Positions 5,663 to 13,831 of a stretch of 15,819 nt of DNA are shown piece by piece. This DNA is from Planctomycetota bacterium (GTDB lineage: Bacteria; Planctomycetota; PUPC01; DSUN01): the NCBI GenBank assembly GCA_016872875.1, contig VGYW01000184.1, positions 1 to 15,819 of the forward strand, given 5' to 3'. The notes below the pieces were generated by a model. That model searched no databases and was not told the origin of the DNA. It worked only from the letters and a program-made list of their open reading frames with translations. The translations under genes were made by a program, and so were the position numbers. The first letter of the stretch is position 1. Every line of letters starts with the position of its first letter.

Positions 5663-6940
5663 ATGTCGAACCGGCTGAAGCGGCTGAAGATCAAGAACTA
5701 CCGGTCGCTGGCCGACCTGGCGGTGGAGACAGGCGCCGTCAATGTGCTGTTTGGGCCAAATGGCGCTGGGAAGTCGACGTTTCTGGACACCATCTGGTTT
5801 GTGCGCGACTGCGCGATCCGCGGGGTCGACATGGCGTCTTCGGCAAGGAGCCACGGGATTGGCATCCTGTGGGACGGGGCGGAGGAAGGCGAGCCGATCA
5901 CGGTGGCTCTCGCCACGGAAGAAGTCGAGTACGAGCTTACCTTCGGCCTCTCTTCCGGGCGGATTGAGCCGTTCGCAGGCGAGCGGCTCTACTCACTGAG
6001 CAGGGAGCAGACGCTCATTGATCGCAAGGTGGGGAGCGACAAGGCTTCCTTCTACAACATCGGGATTCACCAAGTAGACCCGGTGGCGATGCGGGAGCCT
6101 CAGAAGCTCAACCTCGGGCGGTACGTGGATTTCGGGGGTCGGGCGCGGGAGGCCGCGGACCTGGACCGCCTGCTTCATTACGTCCACTTCCACCCTTCGC
6201 GATCCTTTGCCCTGTTCTCCATCAAGCAGCACGGGTCCGAGGCGGGCCATGAGACGTGGCTTTGGGAGCGTGGAAACAACCTCTGGTCCGTGCTAAGGAA
6301 CCTGCACGACCGGCAGAGCGTGGACGATCGATTCGACACCATCATGGGATTCATGAGGGAGGGCTTCCCCTCCTTCGACGGCCTCTTGCTGGAGCCCACT
6401 GGGCCCACGACGGTCTACGGCAATCTGCTGGAGAAGGGACGCCGGCAGCCGATTCGCGCCTCCGGCGTGTCCGATGGCCACCTCCAGATGCTCTTGCTTC
6501 TCACCGCGCTTTTCGCTGAAGGGCGCGACAGAGACTCGCTCATGCTCCTTGACGAGCCGGAGGTCTCCCTTCACCCTTGGGCTCTCTCCGTGTTGGCAAA
6601 AGCCGTGAGACTTGCGGCTGCGGAGTGGAACAAGCAGGTCTTCATCGCCACGCACTCACCTGTCCTGATCAGCCAATTCGACCCCGACGACATCCTCGCG
6701 ACCGAGATAGAGGAAGGGCGAACTGTGGTGAGGCGCTTGAGCGAGATAGAGGAGATTCGCGATCTCCTGGAGCAATACGCTGCCGGCTCGCTCTACATGG
6801 CTCAGGCGATTGCTGGTCAGGTGAAGGGCCAACCAGCAAGCGCGAGCCTGGGGTCCATGGCCGCTGGAGGCCTACTACTTCGGCGATGCCAAGGCCGTCA
6901 ACGAGGTGCTCGGCACGAGCCTGAGCGACTGCGCCGATGA
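5663..6940 (+). CDS. AAA ATPase (AAA_21/COG4637, OLD-like), out-of-frame C-terminal tail
   Basis: The protein has 425 residues from the ATG at 5663, which follows CAGGAG by 8 bases; open frame upstream to 5087 is not coding. It is an ABC-like ATPase of the kind found in OLD, AbiL, PARIS and related defence systems. Visible motifs are LKRLKIKNYRSLADL at the N-terminus, Walker A GPNGAGKST (31-39), signature-like SGVSDGHLQ (267-275), Walker B LMLLDEPEVSLHP with D297 and E298, and a switch histidine in ATHSP (H331). The recognisable family sequence ends near residue 390 (EQYAAGSLYMAQAIAGQVKG). The last 30 or so residues (RRCQGRQRGARHEPERLRR) are arginine-rich and are read out of frame through the neighbouring DUF4276-like sequence. 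A deletion or frameshift at the junction is therefore likely. The ATPase core looks intact. Its partner is not. Confidence 0.8.
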   Translation: MSNRLKRLKIKNYRSLADLAVETGAVNVLFGPNGAGKSTFLDTIWFVRDCAIRGVDMASSARSHGIGILWDGAEEGEPITVALATEEVEYELTFGLSSGRIEPFAGERLYSLSREQTLIDRKVGSDKASFYNIGIHQVDPVAMREPQKLNLGRYVDFGGRAREAADLDRLLHYVHFHPSRSFALFSIKQHGSEAGHETWLWERGNNLWSVLRNLHDRQSVDDRFDTIMGFMREGFPSFDGLLLEPTGPTTVYGNLLEKGRRQPIRASGVSDGHLQMLLLLTALFAEGRDRDSLMLLDEPEVSLHPWALSVLAKAVRLAAAEWNKQVFIATHSPVLISQFDPDDILATEIEEGRTVVRRLSEIEEIRDLLEQYAAGSLYMAQAIAGQVKGQPASASLGSMAAGGLLLRRCQGRQRGARHEPERLRR

Positions 6941-7214
6941 CGTGGAGGACACCCGGAATCCCAAGGCCGCGTTGCGGCAGCTTGCCCCAGGCTTTGACGA
7001 AAGGCTGCACGGAGCGCAGATCGTGAGGAAGCTGGATGTCCCCCACGTGTTGTCCCGCGTGGATACATGCGCGTCCTTGAGAACCCTCTTTGCCTGGTGT
7101 GCAAGGGCGATCGGACTGGAGGCAACGGAGCTCTGGCAACTGGAGTGTGGCGCCCAGAGCGTGATCACAGGGCCACAGTTGGCAAGTCTGCCATCACCTC
7201 TGAAGCAGGAGTGA
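6825..7214 (+). pseudogene. Decapitated DUF4276-like (TOPRIM-type) partner of the ATPase
   Basis: In the third frame, from just after a TGA at 6822 to the TGA at 7212, 129 codons encode WPLEAYYFGDAKAVNEVLG, then EDTRNPKAALRQLAPGFDE, ...GAQIVRKLDV and a hydrophobic helix (SLRTLFAWCARAIGL). This matches my recollection of the C-terminal half of DUF4276 proteins (IEAWLLADPEAL..., DPKAVLREL...), which are about 200 residues long and lie just downstream of such ATPases. The N-terminal half, with the VEG-type acidic residues expected of the TOPRIM-like fold, is absent. The region overlaps the tail of the ATPase frame. A GTG at 6906 could start a shorter product of 102 residues. Homology call moderate; truncation clear if the call is right. 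Confidence 0.6.
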
Positions 7215-7218
7215 GAGC

Positions 7219-8247
7219 ATGCGTGGCGCGAAGATTCTGGATGCTTACAAGGTGGAGCCCCGCGATTACCCCGACCCCGTGCCCCAGGGGGAGGAGGTGG
7301 TCGTGAAGCTGGAGGCCGCGGCTATCTGCGGCTCGGACCTCCACGGCCTCTATCAGCGCCCGGGCGAGAAGGGGTTTATCCCGGGACACGAGGGGGCGGG
7401 CGTCGTCGTCGCCGTGGACAGGCCCCGCTTCGTCAAGCCCGGCGACCGCGTGTGCATCGTCCCCATCTACTACTGCGGGGCCTGCGACAACTGCCGCATG
7501 GGCTACGTCATCTACTGCCGCAACAGCCGCGGAACCTATGGCTTCGGCCTCAACGGCGTCCACGCCACCCACGTGCGCATCTGCGAGCGCTCGCTCCTGC
7601 CGCTGCCCGACTCGATGTCGTTCGAGCAGGGCTGCCTGGTCCTCGACCCCGTGGGCACGCACCACCACGCGAACAAGCGGATGGGCACCAACGCCCGCCA
7701 CACGGTGGCCGTGTTCGGCCTCGGGCCGATGGGCCTCGGCGCCACGTGCGTCACCGCCTTCCTCGGCGCGCGCGTCATCGCCGTCGACCCCATCGCCTTC
7801 CGCCGCGAGCTCGCGAAGACGCTCGGCGCGACCGACGTGGTGGACCCCGCCGCGGGCGACGTTGCGGCGCAGATACGCGAGCTCACGAAGGGCTACGGCC
7901 TCGACCGCGCCTTCGAGTGCTCCGGCAAGCCCGAGCCGCTCTACACGGCGCTCGACCTCGTGCGCCACTTCGGCCACGTGGCGATAGTCGGCGAGCAGGG
8001 CGAGGCCAGGATCAGCCCCTCCAACCACTTCAACCGCAAGGAGATCACCCTCAGCGGCTCCACCTGCTTCCCGCTGGGCGAGTTCGACGAGATCGTGCGG
8101 CTCTACGAGGCCGGCCTGCCCGCCGTGAAGATGATCACCCACCGCTTCAGCGTCGAGCAGGCCGCCGAGGCCTACGCCACGTTCAACACCGGCAACACGG
8201 GCAAGGTCATCTTCGTGCCCGCAGCTACTTCGCCGGCTCGGCCTTGA
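7219..8247 (+). CDS. Zinc-dependent medium-chain alcohol/polyol dehydrogenase
   Basis: The protein has 342 residues, the usual length for the medium-chain dehydrogenase/reductase family, which oxidises alcohols or polyols with NAD(P). A catalytic-zinc cysteine lies in ICGSD (C37) and the GHE motif gives H57 and E58. The structural zinc lobe has Cys 86, 89, 92 and 100 (CGACDNCRMGYVIYC). A nucleotide-binding GLGPMG spans 167-172 and is followed by D190 at the end of the second strand, which favours NAD. The substrate cannot be read; threonine, sorbitol/iditol or sugar-acid dehydrogenases are all possible. The start is fixed by AGGAG at 7207-7211, which lies inside the last codons of the DUF4276-like remnant, 4 bases downstream of whose stop the gene begins. 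It has no promoter of its own that I can see, so it probably depends on the ATPase transcript. Its 3' end overlaps the minus-strand gene by 23 bases. Confidence 0.9.
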   Translation: MRGAKILDAYKVEPRDYPDPVPQGEEVVVKLEAAAICGSDLHGLYQRPGEKGFIPGHEGAGVVVAVDRPRFVKPGDRVCIVPIYYCGACDNCRMGYVIYCRNSRGTYGFGLNGVHATHVRICERSLLPLPDSMSFEQGCLVLDPVGTHHHANKRMGTNARHTVAVFGLGPMGLGATCVTAFLGARVIAVDPIAFRRELAKTLGATDVVDPAAGDVAAQIRELTKGYGLDRAFECSGKPEPLYTALDLVRHFGHVAIVGEQGEARISPSNHFNRKEITLSGSTCFPLGEFDEIVRLYEAGLPAVKMITHRFSVEQAAEAYATFNTGNTGKVIFVPAATSPARP

Positions 8248-8941
8248 CGCCGCGCAGCACGATGTCGTCGAAGTCCCCCGTGTCGTCGAAGGAGCCGACG
8301 CCGATGCGGCCCCAGGCGAAGGTCTTGTCCCGCACCCGCATGATCGGCTTCGCCATGTCGTCGAAGTAGACCTCGATGAGGCCGTCGGCGACCTTACGAA
8401 CGATGCGGACGTTGTGCCACGCCTCCCCCCACGCGATGCCCTTGGTGCGGAAGGCCTCGCCGCCAATGTCCTTCCCCGGCTCGCCGATGAGCGACACCCT
8501 CGGCTTGTCGTTCACGATCATCACCGAATGCGCATTCGGGTCCGCCGCCACCGCGACGTGGACATAGTAGTAGTGCGTCGGGTCCTGGTAGCCGAAGAAG
8601 AAGCAGAGGTCCTGGTGGCCGTAAGGCTTGACGGTTGACTTCGCCTTGAGGTCGAGGACGAAGTCGCTCACCACCACCTCGCGCAGGAGAGCGAAGCTGA
8701 AGGGCGAGCGCACCTTCGTCTTGTAGCTCGACTTCTTCTCAAAGAGCGAGAGCACCTTGTTCTCGCCCTCCGCGCCGATCTTCCACTGCGCCGCATCGGT
8801 CGGCTCCCACTTCTCCAGCGCCCCCTCCTTCGCAAAGTCGTCCTGGTAGATGGCCGGCAGATCGCCCTCTGCCGCTCGCGCGGGGGCCGCCGAAGCCCCA
8901 GCCACACACAGCATGAACGCAGTCACAGCCATTCGTCGCAT
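8225..8941 (-). CDS. Secreted LamG/concanavalin-like protein
   Basis: The protein has 238 residues from the ATG at 8941. That codon is chosen over the ATG at 8956 because GGAGG lies 8 bases before it and a signal peptide follows (MRRMAVTAFMLCVAGASAAPARAA). The mature part reads as one beta-sandwich of the LamG / 3-keto-disaccharide-hydrolase type: YQDDFAKEGALEKWEP near the start, CFFFGYQDPTHYYYVHVA in the middle, AWHNVRIVRKVADGLIEVYFDD, then FAWGRIGVGSFDDTGDFDDI and VLRGVK. This pattern is common in exported carbohydrate-binding or hydrolytic proteins of Planctomycetota. No catalytic residues can be assigned. It starts 20 bases after the stop of the nuclease gene on the same strand and so may be co-transcribed with it, though its codon use and function resemble the host background. 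Confidence 0.75.
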   Translation of the reverse strand: MRRMAVTAFMLCVAGASAAPARAAEGDLPAIYQDDFAKEGALEKWEPTDAAQWKIGAEGENKVLSLFEKKSSYKTKVRSPFSFALLREVVVSDFVLDLKAKSTVKPYGHQDLCFFFGYQDPTHYYYVHVAVAADPNAHSVMIVNDKPRVSLIGEPGKDIGGEAFRTKGIAWGEAWHNVRIVRKVADGLIEVYFDDMAKPIMRVRDKTFAWGRIGVGSFDDTGDFDDIVLRGVKAEPAK

Positions 8942-8949
8942 TGCCTGAT

Positions 8950-8954
8950 CCTCC
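8950..8954 (-). promoter_or_regulatory. Ribosome binding site deciding the start at 8941
   Basis: GGAGG on the minus strand is 8 bases upstream of the ATG at 8941. It overlaps the alternative ATG at 8956, which lacks a site of its own. Confidence 0.65.
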
Positions 8955-8961
8955 ATCACTG

Positions 8962-10023
8962 CTAGTCATCCTCGTCGAAGAGTTCCGGCTCTACTCGGGC
9001 ACCGACTGCCAAGTCCTCACAGGAGAACCGCGTGAGGGCATTGAGCACACGTCCTTGTTCCTGATCGTCCCCAACAAGCAGGTGCCATTCCCCCGGCGGC
9101 TCAAATCTCAGAGCGCCGGGGACGATCTGCTCGAGGCTGGACATCACGGCGTCCATAAACTCCCTGCAAAGGCGCCTCATATGCCTTCTGGCGCCTGGGT
9201 TCTGCCAGTTGGCATACGTGCCGAACATGGCATCGTTGAGAAGCCGGTCACGCTCGAGAACCAGGTCGGAGGGGGGGATTGCCCGGCCCGTGGCGGCAAC
9301 CACACTGGCCAACAGCCGCTCGAACAGGACACGCTTGCAGTGTCGTTTCTCCGCTGGCGACTGGTCCAGGTCCGGATCATATGGGATGAAGTACAGCGGG
9401 CGGGGACACGTCTCTGCATCAATCCCGATGAACGGGGTTGGCCGCCGGTGAAGGCCAAAGAACGCCGCAGCCTTGTCGTCCGGTCGCACCGCGATGGCCT
9501 TGGGCAGCAGACTCAGCCCGAGGAGGCAGGGTGGTCCGGGTGATAGCTGTGCGTTGGACAGCTCCCCGCCAAGTGTCTCCAATGTGGTGGCGAAACCCTC
9601 CAGTTGGTCCTCCGGCACAACGAAGGCAAGAACGGACTCTGAGAGCGTGCTGGTGGCGATGGCCAGGACCTCAGCGCAGCGCGGGCCGCCGGCGATGAGC
9701 AGGCTCCGCGCCTGCTCAGCAGTTGACGACGCCGGGCCGAACGACGCCGCCTTGCACTCGACCAGCGCAAAGCGTCCCTCGGCTTTCTTGGCGACTATCA
9801 CGTCAGGGCTCACGGACGCCTGAAGCACAACGCTTCGCTCCTGGGCGCGAAGACGAAGGTCGGGCGGGACCGTCAGAAGCGGAGCAATGGCCCAGACGGC
9901 AAACCCCCGCCTGTAGAGCAACGGCTCTACGTCCGCGCCCCTGGGCAGTGGCTGTGCCATCCAAAGGAAGGCATTGAGTTGAAAGAGCGGGTCGCGGATC
10001 AGTTCGTCAGGTTTGCACGTCAT
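8962..10023 (-). CDS. PD-(D/E)XK-type nuclease, second gene of a two-gene module
   Basis: The protein has 353 residues with no signal peptide or membrane segment. A PD-(D/E)XK nuclease core is visible: ASVSPDVIVAKKAEGRFALVECK gives P73-D74, then E89-C-K91 at the end of the next strand, followed by a helix with Q104. The N-terminal 60 residues (DPLFQLNAFLWMAQ, PLLYRRGFAVWAI) and the C-terminal 200 residues match nothing I recognise. A short acidic tail (EPELFDEDD) ends the protein. Such cores are typical of restriction and defence nucleases and of some repair enzymes; the target cannot be told from sequence. The gene overlaps the upstream 417-residue gene by 17 bases, which indicates translational coupling and a joint function. 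Codons are more mixed than in the neighbouring polysaccharide genes. Confidence 0.7.
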   Translation of the reverse strand: MTCKPDELIRDPLFQLNAFLWMAQPLPRGADVEPLLYRRGFAVWAIAPLLTVPPDLRLRAQERSVVLQASVSPDVIVAKKAEGRFALVECKAASFGPASSTAEQARSLLIAGGPRCAEVLAIATSTLSESVLAFVVPEDQLEGFATTLETLGGELSNAQLSPGPPCLLGLSLLPKAIAVRPDDKAAAFFGLHRRPTPFIGIDAETCPRPLYFIPYDPDLDQSPAEKRHCKRVLFERLLASVVAATGRAIPPSDLVLERDRLLNDAMFGTYANWQNPGARRHMRRLCREFMDAVMSSLEQIVPGALRFEPPGEWHLLVGDDQEQGRVLNALTRFSCEDLAVGARVEPELFDEDD

Positions 10024-11260
10024 AGGGAATGCCCTTAGCGGAGCCCTGGATCACTTCCTCGTACGGGGTTTCCCCAATGTGGACCGCACAGCCTGGGTCC
10101 AGATATCGCTGGATGTTGGTGACCAACCGATGCACGGTGTTGCCGCACGTTTCCTTCGGCACAATGGCCGTGCATCCCTTTGCCGTGGCCTCGAGGAACA
10201 TGGGCTGCCACAGATGGCGGTCTACTCCATAGACGTGAACCTTCGTGGGGCCGAGTCGGATTGGGTTGCCCCACAGGCGGAACCTGTTCCCGGCCGGGCT
10301 GAAAGTCGAGTCCACCCAACGGTCAAACACCTCTTTCGACAGCCCATCGCCTTGGAACCTGATGGAGACCGGCGCGCCCACGATGCGATGGAACTGGCCG
10401 GGCGAGCCAACATCCTCTGTTACCGAGTACCACGCGCGCTGCTCGGTGGACTCCAGAAGTTGTTGGTAGATGCGGACAACGAAAAGCAGGTGAGACCTGT
10501 GATCGCGGAAGCTCTCGCTTCGGTTGGTGACACGACCGTTGTCGTAGAAGTCGTGGCCTCCCCGGCCGACAGGCGAGGGGAAGCGCAATTGGCTGATCGC
10601 GTGAAATGGCGGATAGAGGCCCTGGAGGCCCGTCAGCTTCTCGTCAATGATCCCCACGCGATCCACGACTCCCAGGCGGGTCTCGCGCTGCTCCCGAATC
10701 TCCCGCCTTCTCTCGTTCAGAACATCCGTCTCCTCGTCCACCGCGTCCTCCGAATCGTCGCCTGGAGTATCGATGTCGTAGAGCCTCTCGTGGGTGAAGA
10801 CGAGCCGCGTGAAACGGTGCCGATCACTAAGCCTGACCATGAGGCGCCAGAGGACGCCGAATGTCTGCCCGCTGAGCCACACGTGGTCCAGTTCAGGGCT
10901 GTTTCTGATTGTCCTGTTCACCCAATGAACCAGTATGTCGCTCTTGAGCGTGCTGTACAGGGCAAGGATCCTGGTGGTGAGTCGCTCGAGGAAGCCGATC
11001 TCCGTGTTCTCCGTGTCGCGCACCAGGAAGAGACCCTCCTCCTTCTGGGTGAGTGCCATGCCTCTGCGGGCTAAGATCTGCCTCAGCTCCTCATCCCGGC
11101 ATTGCCGGTGGCCATTCAGCAACTCGATGAGGTGACTCTTCACGAGCTCCCGCCTCAGCTTGCGTTCCCTCAACTCCTCTGCCCGGTCAGCCGAGTAGCC
11201 ATCAAGGATACGGACCATGTCGTCTCGGCCCGCGATATTCGGAAGGGTGAGCGTCTCCAT
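10007..11260 (-). CDS. Unrecognised 417-residue cytoplasmic protein, first gene of the nuclease module
   Basis: I do not recognise this family. The start at 11260 is fixed by GGAGG 8 bases upstream; the same frame is open 36 bases further up. The N-terminal third is helical and charged (GYSADRAEELRERKLRRELVKSHLIELLNG). A segment at about residues 90-175 is rich in hydrophobic and aromatic residues (FLERLTTRILALYSTLKS, HVWLSGQTFGVLWRLMVRL). An acidic then basic linker at about 190-220 (DDSEDAVDEETDVLNERRRE) probably forms a coiled coil. The C-terminal half has many aromatic and glycine residues and looks like a folded enzyme or binding domain. It ends overlapping the nuclease gene. No Walker, helicase, methylase or helix-turn-helix motif is evident. 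In the first 40 codons 9 end in A or T, against 2 in 40 counted in the dehydrogenase (7441-7560), which hints at a transferred origin. Confidence 0.7.
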   Translation of the reverse strand: METLTLPNIAGRDDMVRILDGYSADRAEELRERKLRRELVKSHLIELLNGHRQCRDEELRQILARRGMALTQKEEGLFLVRDTENTEIGFLERLTTRILALYSTLKSDILVHWVNRTIRNSPELDHVWLSGQTFGVLWRLMVRLSDRHRFTRLVFTHERLYDIDTPGDDSEDAVDEETDVLNERRREIREQRETRLGVVDRVGIIDEKLTGLQGLYPPFHAISQLRFPSPVGRGGHDFYDNGRVTNRSESFRDHRSHLLFVVRIYQQLLESTEQRAWYSVTEDVGSPGQFHRIVGAPVSIRFQGDGLSKEVFDRWVDSTFSPAGNRFRLWGNPIRLGPTKVHVYGVDRHLWQPMFLEATAKGCTAIVPKETCGNTVHRLVTNIQRYLDPGCAVHIGETPYEEVIQGSAKGIPYDVQT

Positions 11261-11268
11261 CTTATCCG

Positions 11269-11273
11269 CCTCC
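11269..11273 (-). promoter_or_regulatory. Ribosome binding site deciding the start at 11260
   Basis: GGAGG on the minus strand lies 8 bases before the ATG at 11260. The alternative start at 11296 is close to the predicted transcription start and has less support. Confidence 0.65.
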
Positions 11274-11312
11274 TCGTACGCCAAAGGAGGAGTCACTGCG
11301 CGCTTCCACCAT

Positions 11313-11318
11313 AGTATA
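11313..11318 (-). promoter_or_regulatory. Extended -10 promoter for the nuclease module
   Basis: On the minus strand TATACT is preceded by TGG, forming an extended -10 (TG-n-TATACT). The -35 position has no good match, as is usual for extended -10 promoters. The leader would be about 45 bases to the ATG at 11260. The promoter lies downstream of the PL26-like stop codon, so the module can be expressed independently. Confidence 0.5.
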
Positions 11319-11363
11319 CCATCAGCGAAGGTGTCGTGCTACAGCAGCCCAGCGGCCGGCATC

Positions 11364-13808
11364 TCATTCCTCCAGCGCCGCGAGGGCATGGGGGGTGAAG
11401 TGGATGAGCTGGGCCAGGCTCTTGCCGTGGTCTTGGCCAGCGCCCTTGGGGATGGCGGCTCGCAGGCCCTCGCGGAGGATGCGGAGGTGTTCCTTGTTGC
11501 CCGTGAGGGCGATTTCGTAGGCCATTGCCTCGGCGGCAAGGGTCGTGTAGGGCGTGGGCTTGGTCAATGGGCAGGGGGTGTAGCGGAACGCCTTGGCGTC
11601 CTCCATCCAGCACTCGCGGATCATCTGGTCAATGCCGACCGAGATGGCCTTGAGCACCTCGGGGTCGGCTGTGACGCGATGGTAGCGGGCGAGGGCGCAG
11701 AGGGTGAGGCCCGTCATGAACGGCACGTTGCCGTAGCAGCGGCGGTCGTCGTGCAGGCAGTGGCCCTTGGCGAGGCGGACGACCCAGCCCTTCTGCCAGT
11801 CGAAGTTCTTCTTCAACACCTCCCAGCACTTCGTCGCGGCGTCGAGGTACTTCTTATCGAGCGTAGCGTCGTAGGCGGCGAGGACGAGTATGATGGGCCA
11901 GCCGAGGCCGCGGATGTGGTCGCTGTAAGCCGTCGGGCAGTGGCGGGCCATCGTGTCGGCCACCATCAGCGCCACCTCGCGGGCGCGGCGGTCGCCCGTC
12001 AGGTAGTAGTAGTCCAGGTCGCCGCTTATCCACACGTGGCCGTAGTTGGTGCTGTGGCCCATGTGATACGTGCGGTCCACGGGGAGGCCGGAGGTCTTTT
12101 CGTCGAAGTAGCCGCCGGTGTGGTTGAGGGCGTGGAGCCAGATGTCGCCAGCCTCGGGCGGGCGGCCCCAGGGGTTCTTCAGGTGCGGGTTCGTCGCGTG
12201 GACAACGTCCACGTCAATATGGTGTCGGGCGGCCTGCTCGGCTCGGGCGAAGAAGCGGCGGTCGCCCGTCCGCAGGTATTGGATGAAGAGGCCGTGCTGG
12301 AGGTCGTACTCCAGGTTGCCCCAGTTCACCTTCCGCTCGCCGAACCAGTCGCCGTAGTTGAGCATCCCGTATTCGCGTTCGCGCTCGCGGCGGGCGAGGT
12401 GGGCGTCGAGTGCGCGGCTGAGCCAGGCGTCGTAGCCCCCATACTTGCCCGGGTCCGCCGGCGGAAACTCCCCCGCCGCCTTCGTCGCGCTGACGTACGC
12501 CGGCTCGCACACCGCCAGCAATGGCTCCTCGGCGGCCTGGAAGAAGGCGGTTAGCTTCTTCACATCGGGCTCGCCCTTGTAGTAGGTCGCCCACAACTCA
12601 TGGGTCTTCGCCACCCCGACCTTGAAAGTGTGAACGCCGTCCCGCAGGGGATAGTAGAGCCTGTTCTCCTCCTCAAGCGGCTTGCCATCATAAGGCCCCT
12701 TGGGGAACCAGGGGCAGATGCCGACGCGGATGGTGCCGAGGATGCCCTCGCTGCGGCCGTGGAAGCCGACCATGCACTGGATGGCCTTTGGCCAGTTCTG
12801 CCAGAACTCCCGCACGCCCACGGCCAGGCCAGCCCTGTCGCCGCCGATGGCTGCCCATCCGGCCGCGCGGCCAGTGGTCGTCTCCGCCTCGGACGCCTTC
12901 TCGTCCACATCGAGCTGGTAGTGGTTCTCGTCCCGCTGGAAGACGCGGCGGAGGCCGCCTCCCGTCTTCTTGTCGGGCGCGGCGCCGACGAAGCCGTACG
13001 GCTTGGCGCCCATGCCGGGCCCGCCGTTGAGGTTGAGCCGCAGGGCCGCCAGCTTCGCCATCAAGGCACCCTGGTTGTCGTTGATGAACGTGTAGAAGAT
13101 GCGAAGGAACGGCTGGCCGCGGAAGGCGTGGACTCGCAGCACGTAGCGTAGCACCGGGCCTTGTTGCGATGCGTGGCGGCCCTCGATGCGCACGCAGGCC
13201 CGCAACGGCCCGTTCTGCTCGATGGCGATTGTGGTCGGGCCTGCGTCCGCGTCGTACATCGAGAGTTTCTGCTCGGGCGTCAGAAGCTCTAGGTCGAGCA
13301 AGCCGCGCGAGGAGGGCGACGGTGTGACGCTCTCAAATCGCCCGTCGCCACCCAGGTCCAGCAGGGCATGGTCGAGCACGTTGCCCAGCCCCCCGCGGCG
13401 CCGCAACTGAAGAGGGCCTGTGCTAAGCGTGAAGCCGTCCTTCGCCTCGCTCACCTGAATGGGTTGGCCGACGGGCGCGCGGGTGACGCCCGGCCCGTGG
13501 CGCAGCTCGAACGCCCTCTTCCCATTGGGCTTCAGGTCTACCTGGAAGTCGAGCAGGAGCCAGCGGACCGAGCCGTCGGGCCACTTGGCGAGGACTTCGG
13601 TCTGGAGCGGCAACTCCTTGCCATCGGGGCCGAAGAGCGCCACGGTGCCAGGGTCGGCGAGGGCGCCCTTGGCAAAGGGCACGCCAGAGGTGACGGGCCA
13701 GCCCTTGCGCTCGACGCCGGAGGGCTCCTCGACTGTTAGGTTCATCGTGGCCCCCTTCGCGCTGAGCGCGGCGGAGAGAAACAGTGCAATTGGACCGGAC
13801 AAACGCAT
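11364..13808 (-). CDS. PL26/YetA-like exo-rhamnogalacturonan lyase-type protein, secreted
   Basis: The protein has 814 residues with a signal peptide (MRLSGPIALFLSAALSAKGA). It begins with the pattern of PcRGLX/YetA proteins: EEPSGVERKGWPVTSGVPFAKGAL, PLQTEVLAKWPDGSVRWLLLDF. A long beta-sandwich region follows to about residue 420. From about 470 a helical toroid-like domain carries conserved-looking stretches (YGMLNYGDWFGERKVNWGN, YHMGHSTNYGHVWISGD, HCLHDDRRCYGNVPFMTG). PL26 enzymes release unsaturated disaccharide from the end of rhamnogalacturonan I by beta-elimination. The family call is good. Activity on pectin is inference, because many PVC-group relatives are uncharacterised. AGGAG lies about 7 bases before the ATG. 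The gene starts 23 bases after the stop of the propeller gene and so forms an operon with it. It ends before the promoter of the nuclease module. Confidence 0.8.
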   Translation of the reverse strand: MRLSGPIALFLSAALSAKGATMNLTVEEPSGVERKGWPVTSGVPFAKGALADPGTVALFGPDGKELPLQTEVLAKWPDGSVRWLLLDFQVDLKPNGKRAFELRHGPGVTRAPVGQPIQVSEAKDGFTLSTGPLQLRRRGGLGNVLDHALLDLGGDGRFESVTPSPSSRGLLDLELLTPEQKLSMYDADAGPTTIAIEQNGPLRACVRIEGRHASQQGPVLRYVLRVHAFRGQPFLRIFYTFINDNQGALMAKLAALRLNLNGGPGMGAKPYGFVGAAPDKKTGGGLRRVFQRDENHYQLDVDEKASEAETTTGRAAGWAAIGGDRAGLAVGVREFWQNWPKAIQCMVGFHGRSEGILGTIRVGICPWFPKGPYDGKPLEEENRLYYPLRDGVHTFKVGVAKTHELWATYYKGEPDVKKLTAFFQAAEEPLLAVCEPAYVSATKAAGEFPPADPGKYGGYDAWLSRALDAHLARREREREYGMLNYGDWFGERKVNWGNLEYDLQHGLFIQYLRTGDRRFFARAEQAARHHIDVDVVHATNPHLKNPWGRPPEAGDIWLHALNHTGGYFDEKTSGLPVDRTYHMGHSTNYGHVWISGDLDYYYLTGDRRAREVALMVADTMARHCPTAYSDHIRGLGWPIILVLAAYDATLDKKYLDAATKCWEVLKKNFDWQKGWVVRLAKGHCLHDDRRCYGNVPFMTGLTLCALARYHRVTADPEVLKAISVGIDQMIRECWMEDAKAFRYTPCPLTKPTPYTTLAAEAMAYEIALTGNKEHLRILREGLRAAIPKGAGQDHGKSLAQLIHFTPHALAALEE

Positions 13809-13831
13809 GTTCCCACTCCTCGCCGATGTGG

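Noticed and set aside
7165..8466. A 433-codon minus-strand open frame across the dehydrogenase
   Set aside because: The dehydrogenase on the plus strand has every zinc and NAD motif. The minus frame is low-complexity and spans two real genes.
11217..12554. A 445-codon plus-strand open frame opposite the PL26-like gene
   Set aside because: It is a valine/alanine/glycine-rich shadow with no motif, crossing the promoter of the nuclease module.
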